DNA from: CAVZTA01 sp963778025
Lineage (GTDB): Bacteria > Chloroflexota > Limnocylindria > Limnocylindrales > CSP1-4
Direction of reading: 5' to 3'
Length of the DNA: 64,000 nucleotides
Assembly: GCA_963778025.1 (NCBI GenBank)
Contig: CAVZTA010000009.1
Location: 1 to 64,000, forward strand
The notes beneath the pieces are model-generated. The model was given only the letters and a program-made list of their open reading frames with translations, made no database searches and had not been told where the DNA came from. Positions 44,645 through 54,540 of this stretch are shown one piece after another; within the stretch, counting starts at the first letter, position 1, and each line of letters opens with the position of its first letter. Both the position numbers and the translations under genes were made by a program.

Positions 44645-45939
44645 GGCGCGAGCCGCTGTTCCCGAATGCCGCCATCGTGGCGCGGCGCGAGTACACCGAG
44701 CTCGTCCGGTCGCGCCTGTTCCTGATCTCGACCGGGTTCCTCGTCCTGCTCGCCGTCGTCGTCGCGATCCTGCCGCTCGTCATCAAGCTCGCCGAGCGTG
44801 GCTCGGTGACACGGGTCGAGGTCGCCGCCAGCGACGACCAGCTCGCCGCGACGTCCGTCCGGATCATCGACGGCATCCTCAACAGCGGCTTCGCGGGCGC
44901 GAGCCAGGCGCCGTACCAGGTCAGCATCGCCGTCGACGAACCGACGGCCGTCCACGACGTGGCGGAGGGCAAGCTCGATGCGGCCGTCGTCGCCGAGCGG
45001 CAGCCGAGCGGCGGGATCGCGTTCCGCCTGGCGAGCGGCGAATCGCTGTCGACCGAACGCGCGACCCAGCTCCAGGTGGCGATGTTCGGCATCGCGGTCC
45101 TCGACTGGACGTCGCAGAACGGCGCCGGCGCGGGCTTCGTCGCGCCGACCTTCGATGTCGCCGCCACCGGTGGGCCGACGGCCGGCGGGGCGCCGATCCC
45201 GGCCGTGGAGTTCGCGGGCCGGCGCATCGTGGGCGCGACGTTCGCGGTGCTGATCTTCCTGACGATCATCATCTACGGCATGTGGGTCGCGGCCGGCGTG
45301 GTCGCGGAGAAGTCGGGCCGTGTCATGGAGCTGCTGATCTCGGCGGCGGCGACCAAGCAGCTCGTGGTCGGCAAGCTGCTGGGCATCGGGCTCGCCGGGC
45401 TGACGCAGGTCGTGGTGATCCTCGTGCCGGCGACCATCGTGCTGCTCTCGCAGGACCGGCTGGCGTCGGTCGTGCTGGGATCGTCCTCGGCGATCCCGTT
45501 GTCGTTCAGCGGCCTGTCGCCGTCGTTGCTGGTCGCGTTCCTGGCGTTCTTCGCACTCGGCTTCGCGCTGTACGCGGCGATCTACGCGGCGGCGGGGTCG
45601 CTGCTGTCGCGGCCGGAGGACCTGCAGATCATCGCGCTGCCGCTGTCTCTGCTCGGGATGGTCGGGTTCTTCCTGTCGCTGCTCGCCCTGCTGAGCGGGA
45701 CGGCCGGGCTCATCCGGTTCGCGTCCTACGTGCCGTTCTGGTCGCCGTTCGTGATGCTCACGCGACTGGTCGTCGGGCGGGTCGAGCCATGGGAGCTCGT
45801 GCTGTCGCTGGGGCTCCTGATCGTGACGGTGCCGATCGCGCTGGTGCTCGCGATCCGCGTCTATCGCGCGGGGACCCTCCTGTACGGGCAGCGACCGTCC
45901 TGGCGCACGTTCATCGCCGCGGTGCGAGCCGCCGGCTGA
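44641..45939 (+). CDS. ABC-2 type exporter permease (NatB-like)
   Basis: 432 residues: one N-terminal helix (SRLFLISTGFLVLLAVVVAI), an extracytoplasmic domain of about 150 residues, then five C-terminal helices beginning GATFAVLIFLTIIIYGMWVA. EKSGRVMELLISAAATKQLVVGKLLGIG is the classic ABC-2 motif of NatB-type proteins. Its 3' end is overlapped by 79 bases by the opposite-strand phosphatase reading frame. Confidence 0.85.
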   Translation: MRREPLFPNAAIVARREYTELVRSRLFLISTGFLVLLAVVVAILPLVIKLAERGSVTRVEVAASDDQLAATSVRIIDGILNSGFAGASQAPYQVSIAVDEPTAVHDVAEGKLDAAVVAERQPSGGIAFRLASGESLSTERATQLQVAMFGIAVLDWTSQNGAGAGFVAPTFDVAATGGPTAGGAPIPAVEFAGRRIVGATFAVLIFLTIIIYGMWVAAGVVAEKSGRVMELLISAAATKQLVVGKLLGIGLAGLTQVVVILVPATIVLLSQDRLASVVLGSSSAIPLSFSGLSPSLLVAFLAFFALGFALYAAIYAAAGSLLSRPEDLQIIALPLSLLGMVGFFLSLLALLSGTAGLIRFASYVPFWSPFVMLTRLVVGRVEPWELVLSLGLLIVTVPIALVLAIRVYRAGTLLYGQRPSWRTFIAAVRAAG

Positions 45940-46877
45940 CGCTCCACGTTCCTGCTGAACGGCCCCGGTGCCCGCTCGCTGCGCGAGACGGTCGGTCGCC
46001 GGGACGATCCGACCCGCAGCGGTCGCCGGCGCCAGGTCGCGCTCGGATGCGCCATCCGACGCCGTGAACGTCTGACTTCGCCAGTGATACGGAGCGCGGC
46101 TCCACGCCGATCGGCCGGGTAGCGGCGGCCGAGCGTGGCGGCTGGCGAACGTCGGACGTCAGGCGACGCGGGCTCGGTGAGCAACGCGCGCAGTCGACCG
46201 AGCTCAGCGTCGGTCATGCCGTTGCGGCGAAGGAACGCCTGGGCGCCGCCATGGCGCTGGTCGAGGTGCTCGAGCGTGTCGTCGATGTACTCCGGAAGGC
46301 AGTCCAGCTCGAGCGGGTCGCGCCGCCAGTCGGTGAGCCGCGGGTCGTCGACCGGAGCCACGAAGCGCTCGCGGGTCAGCGTGTAGTCCTCGACGATGAC
46401 GGCGCGCGGGACACCGACCGCGGCAAGCACCAGCGCGATCGTCACGCCGGTCCGGTCCTTGCCCGCGGCGCAGCCGATGACGGCGGGCAGGCCGTCCTCC
46501 CCGATCAGCGCCCGCACGACCTCGACCAGCGAGCCGGCGCGGCCGTCGAACATGTGGCGGTATGTCCCGGGCAGCCCGCCGTACGGCGTGGCGTCGTCCT
46601 GGAGGAGCGGGATCGGCCGGTAGCGGACGTGGTCGGACGTGGCGAACACGCTCGGCCATTGCTCGGTCTCGGTGGGCCAGCGAAGGTCGATGACCTGGCG
46701 CAGGCCGAGCGCGAGGAGCGTGCGCTGCGAGTCGGCCGGCAGCAGGTCCAGCGCGTCGGTGCGGAGCAGCGTCCGCCATCGCGTGTGCCGCCCATCGCCG
46801 GCGGGATAGCCGCCGACATCGCGCAGGTTCCGCGTGCCGGGCAACGCGAGGTGGCGCGCCGGTTCCGAGTCGATCAT
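45861..46877 (-). CDS. Tyrosine/serine phosphatase (PtpB-like), 3' end uncertain
   Basis: The first roughly 250 residues are a dual-specificity PTP of the Y_phosphatase3 family: GTRNLRDVGGYPAGDGRHTRWRTLLR start and the C-x5-R loop CAAGKDRTGVT, with a Gly where PtpB-type proteins usually have His before the Cys (IGCAAGKDRTG), plus MTDAELGRLRALL near the normal family end. The open frame continues about 85 more Arg-rich residues and into the ABC permease gene on the other strand; this tail is probably not real and an indel may hide a stop near 46150. Such enzymes dephosphorylate phosphotyrosine or phosphoinositides. Confidence 0.75.
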   Translation of the reverse strand: MIDSEPARHLALPGTRNLRDVGGYPAGDGRHTRWRTLLRTDALDLLPADSQRTLLALGLRQVIDLRWPTETEQWPSVFATSDHVRYRPIPLLQDDATPYGGLPGTYRHMFDGRAGSLVEVVRALIGEDGLPAVIGCAAGKDRTGVTIALVLAAVGVPRAVIVEDYTLTRERFVAPVDDPRLTDWRRDPLELDCLPEYIDDTLEHLDQRHGGAQAFLRRNGMTDAELGRLRALLTEPASPDVRRSPAATLGRRYPADRRGAALRITGEVRRSRRRMAHPSATWRRRPLRVGSSRRPTVSRSERAPGPFSRNVERQPAARTAAMNVRQDGRCPYRRVPAR

Positions 46878-46945
46878 CCGGTCACCAGGTGCACGTTCGG
46901 CGCCTGGCCCGTCGCGCCTGCGACGCCGCGCGCCCGACCTTGCGA

Positions 46946-46972
46946 TCAGACGTGCGCACCGTGATCGTCTGA
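46946..46972. promoter_or_regulatory. Inverted repeat upstream of the phosphatase gene
   Basis: TCAGACG and CGTCTGA are separated by 13 bases, 70-95 bases upstream of the phosphatase start. It could be an operator; nothing links it to a particular regulator. Confidence 0.3.
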
Positions 46973-47034
46973 CGAGGATCGTGAGGTCGGTGCCAGCGCC
47001 GAGTGAGCACCCTGTGAACGTCTGCGCAGGAGCC

Positions 47035-47793
47035 TCACTCCGCGTCCGGGTCGTCGTCGAGGAGCGGGAGGCGGCGGAACAGCGCGAGGACCGGCGCCGT
47101 GCCGGAGGCCGCGGCGTCATCCGCCGTCTCCGCGTCGGTGGCACCCGGTTCGCCGGGTTCGACCGCTGACGCCGCGATCGATCGCCACAGCGACGACCGA
47201 ACCCCGGGCAGGTACGGCGATCCCGAGGCGCGCGCCAGGACGCCCGCCAGCCCCTGCGCGACCACGGCGTCGTACAGCGCTCGACCCTCGTTCACGATCG
47301 CCGGCACGACGACGACCTCGTCGCCCGGCCGGAGGACCCGCCGCAGCTCGCGCCGGCGCCGCGTCAACGGCTGCCGCAGGAGCGACGACCCGTCGAGATC
47401 CAGCAGGTCGAACACGAGGAACGCGACCGGTCGACCGCGCTCACCCGACAGCCGCGCTCGTAGCGCCTCGTCGTCGGCCCGCCCGCCCTCGTCGGTGCAG
47501 ACCAGCTCGCCGTCGAGGATCGCCGAGCGCGCGGCGACCCGGACGGCCAGGCCCGACAGCTCGGGGAGCATCGGCGTGAGGTCGCGCCCGGTGGGATCGA
47601 GGATCCGCACATCGCCTGTGCCCGCGACCCGCGCGGGGCCGATGTAGGCAAGGGCGCGGTGACCGCCCCAGATGGGCTCGAACAGATGGGTCGGCGAGTC
47701 GAAGGCCTCCGACTCCGGCGTCGGCCACATCGGCGCGAGCGCCGGCAGCTTCGGGAGGCCCGTCTCGAGCCGGAGCGACAGCTGCTCGACCAC
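47035..47793 (-). CDS. ATP-dependent DNA ligase-like protein lacking the adenylation lysine
   Basis: About 252 residues matching the nucleotidyltransferase domain of LigD-type ATP-dependent ligases. The scaffold is intact: motif III AILDGELV at 91-98, IIIa FLVFDLLDLDG at 125-135, and SPYLPGVRSSLWRSI near 192-206. Motif I, normally E-x-K-x-D-G-x-R, reads EPIWGGHR at 39-46, so the Lys that carries AMP is Ile and the Asp is Gly. Motif IV/V lysines are also absent (QGLAGVLAR; LWRSI). The OB-fold domain is missing. It therefore should not ligate; it may bind DNA or nucleotide as a pseudo-enzyme. No Ku or polymerase gene is adjacent. Confidence 0.75.
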   Translation of the reverse strand: MVEQLSLRLETGLPKLPALAPMWPTPESEAFDSPTHLFEPIWGGHRALAYIGPARVAGTGDVRILDPTGRDLTPMLPELSGLAVRVAARSAILDGELVCTDEGGRADDEALRARLSGERGRPVAFLVFDLLDLDGSSLLRQPLTRRRRELRRVLRPGDEVVVVPAIVNEGRALYDAVVAQGLAGVLARASGSPYLPGVRSSLWRSIAASAVEPGEPGATDAETADDAAASGTAPVLALFRRLPLLDDDPDAE

Positions 47794-47922
47794 TGCGCCC
47801 GATGGTACCGGGTAGACTCGGCAACGCCCACGGGACGTGGCCGCGCCGGGCACGCGCGGACCGTCCGGCGACGCCCCGCACCGCACGTGGGCCGGCTGCA
47901 AAGGGTCGCATCGGAGGAGCAC

Positions 47923-50059
47923 GTGGCTCGACCCGCCCGCCCCGAGGACGTCTATCGCTTCCGCATCCCCACCGAGCCACGGCTCTCGCCCGACGGTGAC
48001 CGCGTCGTGTTCACCGTCAAGACGGCGACCGCAGGGCACGACGGCTACCGCACCGGGCTGTGGATCGCGCCGACGGACGGCGGCGCCGAGGCCCGTCCGC
48101 TGACGATCGGCGCCAAGTCCGACCGCCATCCCCGCTTCTCAGCGGACGGCCGCACGCTCGCGTTCCTCTCGGATCGACGGCTGCTCGTCGAGGACGAGCC
48201 CGACCGCCCGAAGGACGCCAAGGAGCGCGAGGACGGGACGCAGATCCACCTGCTGCCGCTCGACGGCGGCGAGGCGCGCCGGTTGACGGACCTGCCCCGA
48301 AGCGTGGACGCGTTCGAGTGGTCGCCCGATGGCACCCGGCTCGCGGTCCTCACCGCATCGATCGGCGCGACGCGCATCGAGGACGCCCAGAAGCGTGGCA
48401 AGCCGCTCCACCGCCACCCGGGCGACCCGCCGCCGTCCGACTATCGCTACCTCGACCGCCTGGAGTACATGCTCAACGGCGCCGGATTCACGTACGACCA
48501 CGTCGCGCACCTGTGGCTGGTCGACGCGACGACGGGCGAGGCGCGCCGGCTGGTCGCCGGCCCCACGGCCGAGGGCGAGATCGCCTGGTCGCCCGATGGC
48601 ACGCGGATCGCGTTCACGGCGAACCGCCACCGAGACCACGACCTCCACGGCCGATCCGATGTGTTCGTCGTCGATGTCGAGAGCGGTGCGCGTGACGCCG
48701 ATCACCGGCGGCTCCGACTCGCTGTTCATCGCGCCGGCGTGGACGCCCGACGGGACGTCGATCGTGGCCATCGGCGGACGCTACCCGGGCGTCGAACTAC
48801 CACGCGCACATCTGGCGCTTCGCCGCCGACGGTTCGGACGCACGGCGCGACGGCGGGACGGACCTGCTCGCGGGCAGCGATCTCATGCCCGCGTCGGGGA
48901 TGAACAGCGATGCGACGATCGGCGAGGGTCCCCGCCTCGTGGTCTCGCCCGATGGCCGCCACGTCCTGTTCACCGCCCCGATCCGCGGCTCGTACGAGCT
49001 GTGGCGGGTCGCGGTCGGGGGTGGCGAGCCGCAGCGCCTGACCGACGACCGCCACTACCTGTCGGGCTGGGACGCCGTCGCGGTCGGGCGCGGCGCAGGC
49101 TCGATGCGGGTGGCGGCGGTCCACTCCGGACCCACCGACCTTCCCGAGATCGTGGTCGCCGATGTGGGCGCGAAGGGTGCCGGCGAGCTGCGCCGCGTCA
49201 CGGCGTTGAACGCGGAGCTCCGCGCGGAGGTCGAGCTGGTCGAGCCCACCGAGCGCTGGTGGACGGTCGACGGCTACGACATCCAGGGCTGGCACTACGC
49301 CGGCGGCACGCGGGAAGCGACCGCTGGTCCTCGAGATCCATGGCGGGCCGCACACGCTGTACGGCTGCTCGCCGATGTGGGAGTGGCAGGTCCTCGCGGG
49401 TGCCGGGATCTCCGTCCTGGGCACGAACCCGCGCGGGTCGGAGGGCTACGGCGGGGCCTTCAACCGCGGCAACCTCGACGGCGACTGGGGCCCGGGCCCG
49501 ATGCGCGACGTGATCGCCGGCATCGAGGGTCTTCTCGCCGACGGCCTCGCCGACCCGGCACGGCTGGGCATCACCGGCGGCTCGTACGGCGGCTACCTGA
49601 CGAACTGGATCCTCGGCCACGACCAGCGGTTCGCGGCGGGCATCACCTGCCGGTCGGTCGCGGACATGGCGATGCTGTTCCTGACCGGCGACATCGCGGG
49701 CGGGCAGTGGGCCGAGATCGAGTTCGGCGCCACGCCCTGGTCCGATCCGGAGCTGTTCCGGAGGATCTCGCCGGTGACGTACGCCCGCGGAGATCCGGAC
49801 GCCGCTGCTCATCCAGCACGCCGAGCGCGACCTGCGCACGACGGTCGGCCAGGGCGAGGCGCTGTTCACCGTCCTGCGGTCGCATCGGCGGCCGGTGCGG
49901 TTCATGCGCGTCCCGGACGAGTCCCATGAGCTGACCCGCTCCGGGACGCCGTACCGACGGGTCGAGAACCTCATCCAGGTCCGCGACTGGTTCGCGCACT
50001 TCCTCGTCAAGGGCGCGAAGACGCTGCCGAAGCTGCCGGCGGACCGCGCCGGGAAGTAG
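47923..50059 (+). CDS. S9-family (acylaminoacyl/dipeptidyl) peptidase, four frameshifts
   Basis: About 710 residues. An N-terminal beta-propeller (RLSPDGDRVVFTVKTA, HPRFSADGRTLAFLSDR, EIAWSPDGTRIAFTANRHRD) precedes an alpha/beta-hydrolase domain with LVLEIHGGPHTLYG, nucleophile loop GITGGSYGGYLTNW, and the catalytic His in VPDESHELTRSG. Breaks near 48690, 48800, 49320 and 49800 scatter the pieces over three frames; each junction reads naturally once corrected. It removes dipeptides or acyl-amino acids from oligopeptides in the cytosol. GGAGGAG precedes the GTG. Confidence 0.85.
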
Positions 50060-50129
50060 CACCTGCCGAGTCGCCGGCTCCGACGCGCCGGCGGACGCCA
50101 GGATCGCGGCGCTGCCATCCCGGTGTCGC

Positions 50130-50657
50130 GGCAGGCGCCCGCAGTCCCCGAGGCGGATGCGCTCGCGTGCGAACACGCCGCCGAGCCACAGCGCCGCCGA
50201 AGCCGGCAGCGACCAGGAGCGCGGTGAAGAGGTCGACCGGGATGGGCGGTGCGCTGGGGCCGGCTCCGTCGGCGGTGTCCGTCGGTGGCGTGCGTCGCGC
50301 CGCCGCCACCACCGCCGCTGGCCGCCTCGACGACGACCCGAGCCGGTCATCGAGGCGTGGATCTGCAGTGGTACGGTGAAGGTCCCCGCCTTCGAGAAGG
50401 TCACGCTCTTCGAGCTGCCGGCGGCGATCGTGCCGGTGTCGAACGACGCCGCCGTCGGCGGTCGCGGTGTGCGCCGCGGAGTCCTCGTTCGACCAGGTGA
50501 CCGTGTCGCCCACGGAGACGGTCAGGTCGGCGGGGTCGAAGGCGAAGTTCTCGATCGTCACGGGCTCCTCCGCCGCCAGCACGCTGCCGACGACCCCGAG
50601 CGCGAGCACTCCGCCGAGTGCGACCCCGCCGATCCTGCCCGTGAACGCTCGCGCCAT
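50130..50657 (-). CDS. Cupredoxin (plastocyanin-like) membrane-anchored protein, frameshifted
   Basis: A signal peptide (GGVALGGVLALGVVGSVLAA) is followed by VTIENFAFDPADLTVSVGDT and VTWSNEDSAAHTATADGG, a type 1 copper domain with the first His ligand. Beyond a break near 50450, the segment GTFT...C...IHASMTG holds the remaining ligands only if two nearby indels are corrected (T-Y-H-C-x-I-H-x-S-M). A C-terminal hydrophobic helix (VDLFTALLVAAGFGGAV) near 50140-50190 may anchor it. The exact C-terminus cannot be placed. Likely an electron carrier or copper handler outside the cell. Confidence 0.65.
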
Positions 50658-50931
50658 GTCCCACCTCCCTCGGACATCCGGCGCAGCCCTCACGCAGGCC
50701 ATCCCGGTACGCGAGGTACGCCCTGCTCGGCGACGGTTTCCGCCGCGACACTTGGTGCTGGACGCGGACCAACCGACGGAGGACTGGCGCCTCCGCCGCC
50801 GTTCGTGTCGTCACGAGCACCGAACCGCCAGGGAGCTCGCTCTCCGCCGTTGGTTGGTGTTGCGCGGGACACGCGCGCCGAGTGGAAGACGGAGAGGGCC
50901 GCGAAGAGGCCCGGTGTATCCTCGCCGTCCC

Positions 50932-51910
50932 ATGGCCACCGCCGCTCGCGACACGCTCGCCCGCGACCAGGCACACGCGCTCGTGCGCGCGTGGGACTCG
51001 CGCCCGGGGACCCTCGGCAACCTGCTGGGTCGCGTCACGCCCGTCGACCAGGTCGCGGCCGAGGAGCGCGTGGCGACGCTCCAGAAGCGGAGCATCAAGA
51101 AGGCCTCGAAGCTGTGGGCCCTCGACCTCGCGATCCGGATGATGGATCTCACGACCCTCGAGGGGAAGGACACGCCCGGCAAGGTCCGGGCGCTGTGCGC
51201 CAAGGGCATCCACCCGAAGCCCGGCGACCCCACGATCCCCAGCGTGGCGGCGATCTGCATCTACCCGTCGCTCGATCCCCGAGGCCAAGGACGCGCTCAA
51301 GGGCAGCGGCGTCCATGTCGCCAGCGTCGCGACGGCCTTCCCCAGCGGCCAGTCCTTCCTCGAGATCAAGCTTGCCGAGACGAAGCTCGCGGTCGAAGCG
51401 GGCGCCGACGAGATCGACATGGTCATCGACCGGGGCGCCTTCCTGAGCGGCGACTACGGCACGGTGTTCGACGAGATCGTGGCCATCAAGGACGCGTGCG
51501 GCCCCGCCCATCTCAAGGTCATCCTCGAGACCGGCGAGCTCGGCACGTACGACGCGGTGCGCCGGGCGAGCGTCCTCGCGATGTCAGCCGGGGCCGACTT
51601 CATCAAGACCAGCACGGGCAAGGTCACGCCGGCCGCGACACTGCCGGTCACGCTCGTGATGCTCGAGGCGATCCGCGACTTCGAGAAGGCGACCGGCAAG
51701 GCCATCGGCATGAAGCCCGCCGGCGGCATCCGCACCGCCAAGGACGCCATCCAGTACCTCGTCGTCCTGTACGAGACGCTGGGCCCGCGCTGGATGACGC
51801 CCGATCGTTTCCGGTTCGGTGCGTCGAGCCTCCTCAATGACGTCCTGATGCAGATCGAGAAGGAGCGGACCGGCCGCTACCAGGACCCGGACGCCTTCAC
51901 GATCGACTGA
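50932..51910 (+). CDS. deoC: Deoxyribose-phosphate aldolase, frameshifted
   Basis: About 326 residues. TIM-barrel DeoC motifs are KGIHPKPGDPTIPSVAAICI, AFPSGQSFLEIKLAET, GADEIDMVIDRGAFLSGDYG, and the Schiff-base Lys in ADFIKTSTGKVTPAATL, then MKPAGGIRTAKDAIQYL with the second active-site Lys. It cleaves 2-deoxyribose-5-phosphate to acetaldehyde and glyceraldehyde-3-phosphate in nucleoside salvage. One extra G near 51274 divides the frame before IPEAKDALKGSGVHVA. The N-terminus is about 60 residues longer than E. coli DeoC, as in the long DeoC subgroup. Confidence 0.9.
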
Positions 51911-52048
51911 CCCGGACGCCGCTCGCCCGAACGCGCGGAGCGCGCACGCACCGGTGTCGCGCAGATGACCGCGCCACACGCCACTGGACCCCACCGCAAG
52001 GTGATACCTTCCGCCCGGCGCCGGAGGGGACGCCCCAGAGGGGTAACG

Positions 52049-52618
52049 ATGGACGGCGAGGCCGAGTATCTGACCTTGGCCCAGGTCGCCGCGCTCACGG
52101 GCCGTCACCCGGAGCTGCTGCGTCAGTGGGCCGCCGCGGGTCGCGTCCCGGCGAAGCGTCTTGGCAACGTGTGGGTGATGCGTGCCGAGGACGTTCGGTT
52201 CGTGACCGCCATGACGTCGCGATCGCGGTCGGTCCTGCGGCGCGCGATCCCGAGCGACGGCCGAGTCCGGCTCATCGCCGCGTCCTTCGCCGACGCCGCG
52301 GCCGCGTTGACGGCTGCCGCCGTGCTGCGGTCACGCATCCAGACCGAGCAGCTCGATGTCGCGATCCAGTCGGTCGAGCTGCCGGCGGTCGTGGCGCTCA
52401 CGCTCACCATCGTCGCCGTCCGCGCGCCGCTCGCCCGTCTCCTCGAGGCGCGCGGGATCCTCGTGGGGCACGGCGGGACCGTCATCGCCGACCTCGATCC
52501 GGAGACGCTGCCCTCGCCGACGCCCGCGATCGACGGCCCGCTCGACGTCCAGATCGATGCCGCGCCGCCGCCGGCGCGTCGATCCCGCCGGCTCGGGAGC
52601 GCCGCCTCACCCGCCTGA
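52049..52618 (+). CDS. Excisionase-type HTH protein with unassigned C-terminal domain
   Basis: 189 residues. The N-terminal 60 form an HTH_17/MerR-like fold (YLTLAQVAALTGRHPELLRQ, GRVPAKRLGNVWVMRAEDV). The C-terminal 120 are an alpha/beta region (VRLIAASFADAAAALTAAAV, VELPAVVALTLTIVAVRAPL) that I cannot assign. AGAGGGG precedes the ATG. No recombinase or phage gene is near, so it is more likely a transcription factor with a small-ligand domain than a phage excisionase. Confidence 0.65.
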   Translation: MDGEAEYLTLAQVAALTGRHPELLRQWAAAGRVPAKRLGNVWVMRAEDVRFVTAMTSRSRSVLRRAIPSDGRVRLIAASFADAAAALTAAAVLRSRIQTEQLDVAIQSVELPAVVALTLTIVAVRAPLARLLEARGILVGHGGTVIADLDPETLPSPTPAIDGPLDVQIDAAPPPARRSRRLGSAASPA

Positions 52619-52677
52619 CGGACTCGCCTGTCGACTCGCGACCGCGGCGATCAGCGCCCCGGCGAGGCGCACCGACG

Positions 52678-54540
52678 CTACGACGCCGCCACCAGCGTCG
52701 CCTGCGCCAGCTCCGCGACACCCGGCAGCGGCTCGATCCCGGGCACGTGGCGCTGCAGGAAGTCCAGCACGATCGCCCGCTGCCGGACGCGCTCGTCCAT
52801 GTCGAAGGACGCGTGGCCCGTGTCGTAGATGTACGTCTCGTGCGGGACGCCGCGCGCGGCCAGCCGGTCGACGAACTTCATCGCCTGCCGGAGCGGACAG
52901 CGCGAGTCGTTGCGACCGATGAGGAACAGCATCGGCGCGGTCACGTTGTCGACGTACGAGATCGGCGACCGCTCGGCCATCAGCTGCGGCACCTCGGCGG
53001 GCGTCCCGCCCAGGAGCGCCCGGTCGTACGCCTGGAGCATCGGCGAGAGCTCCTCGTAGCCGTCCGCGTAGTCGCCGACCGGCACCCCCGCCACGCCGGC
53101 GATGAACCGCTCGGGATGCATCCCGTGCATCGAGATTCGTGAGGTAGCCGCCCCACGACCAGCCGGCGATGACCGACCGGTCCGGATCGGCCAGGCCGTG
53201 ATCGATGAGGTCGTCGTGTCCGGCGACGATGTCCTCGATCTCGGGCCAGCCGATGTTCCCGATGAGCGTGTCGCGCCAGGCTCGCCCGAAGCCGATCGAG
53301 CCGCGGTAGTTGACCATCGCCACCAGGTAGCCCGCGTCGACCAGCGCCTGGATCTCGGGCGACCACCGATCCAGGTCGACCGACGTCGGCCCACCGTGGA
53401 TGTGCATCACCGTCGGCCACGGCCCGTCGCCCGCGGGACGCACGATGAAGCCCTGCACCGTCTGCCCGTGCGGATTTTGGAATCGCCAGTCCTCGAACGG
53501 GCGGCCGGGCGGAGCGGCCTCGGGCGCCAGGAGCGGCGTGGACCGGCCGACCACCAGCAAGCGCGACGGGGATCCCCCCGACTGGTGGCGGTACCAGATC
53601 TCGCCGTCGGGCCGGACGCGGGCGCCGGTGATCTGGCCTCGCTCGGTCGGCAGACCTCTCGAGCACGGCCGGTCGCCAGGTCGTAGCGATGGAGCACGTC
53701 TCGCCCATCGATGAGCTGGATGAGCAGCAGCGCCGACGCGTCGGGCCACCAGTCGACGGCCTCGACCATGCCCTCGAGCCCCGTGTCGAGCCGCTGGACC
53801 TCGCCCGTCCGCACGTGCCAGATGGCGGGCGCACGCTCACCGTCGCGCTCGTGGCCGATCGCCAGGCGATCGTCACCCGGGACCGGCGACCACGGGAACG
53901 CGACGAGCTCCATGCCCTCGTCCCGAAGATCCGCGACGACCGCGCCCGTGTCCACGTCGTACACGCGCAGCGCCGCGTGCATCAGGTCGCCGTGCTCGGC
54001 GTGCTCGACGACCAGGAGGCGATCGTCGGCCGAGAGTGTCGCCTCGCCGCCCTCGGCGAGCATCGAGCCGCCGCCCAGCTGGAACAGCTCGGTGCTGCGG
54101 ACGAGCAGCCGCGGCGCCTGGCCCTCGTCGACGACCCAGATCGCGAACCCGTCCGCATCCGACAGGCCGACGACCGACCGACCGCGACGCAGGACGAGCC
54201 CTTCCGGCCAGCCCTTGGGCAGGTCGTCGAACAGCGGCTCGGCGGTGCCACCCGTCCGTGGCACGACCATCCACGCGCCCGATTCGTCGCCCGAGATGTC
54301 GCGGAACCAGGTGACCCACTCGCCGTCCGCGGTCGGCAGCGCGTATGTCGCGCCGACGGCCTCGTCCGACAGCTTGCGCCGCTCGCCGGTCTCGGGATCC
54401 CAGGTGTGCGCCTGGTACGAGCCGCTCTCGCTCGACGTGATCACCAGCCGGTCCGGGGCGCTGGGCGACCAGTGCGGGAACGAGTGCAGCGGGACGCGGA
54501 AGCGCGCCTCCCAGATCGGAGGCGTTCGGTCGGTCGTCAT
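52678..54540 (-). CDS. S9-family prolyl-oligopeptidase-like peptidase, two frameshifts
   Basis: About 620 residues: a beta-propeller (HWSPSAPDRLVITSSESGSY, MVVPRTGGTAEPLFDDLPKG) and a C-terminal hydrolase domain with MHIHGGPTSVDLDRW, YLVAMVNYRGSIGFGRAWRD, nucleophile elbow SVIAGWSWGGYLTN, Asp in LIGRNDSRCPL and His in YDTGHASFDMDE. Breaks near 53660 and 53137. It is the last gene of an overlapping operon (start overlaps the KAS II stop by ATGA), which suggests a role in that pathway, perhaps as an acyltransferase or hydrolase rather than housekeeping protein turnover. Confidence 0.85.
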
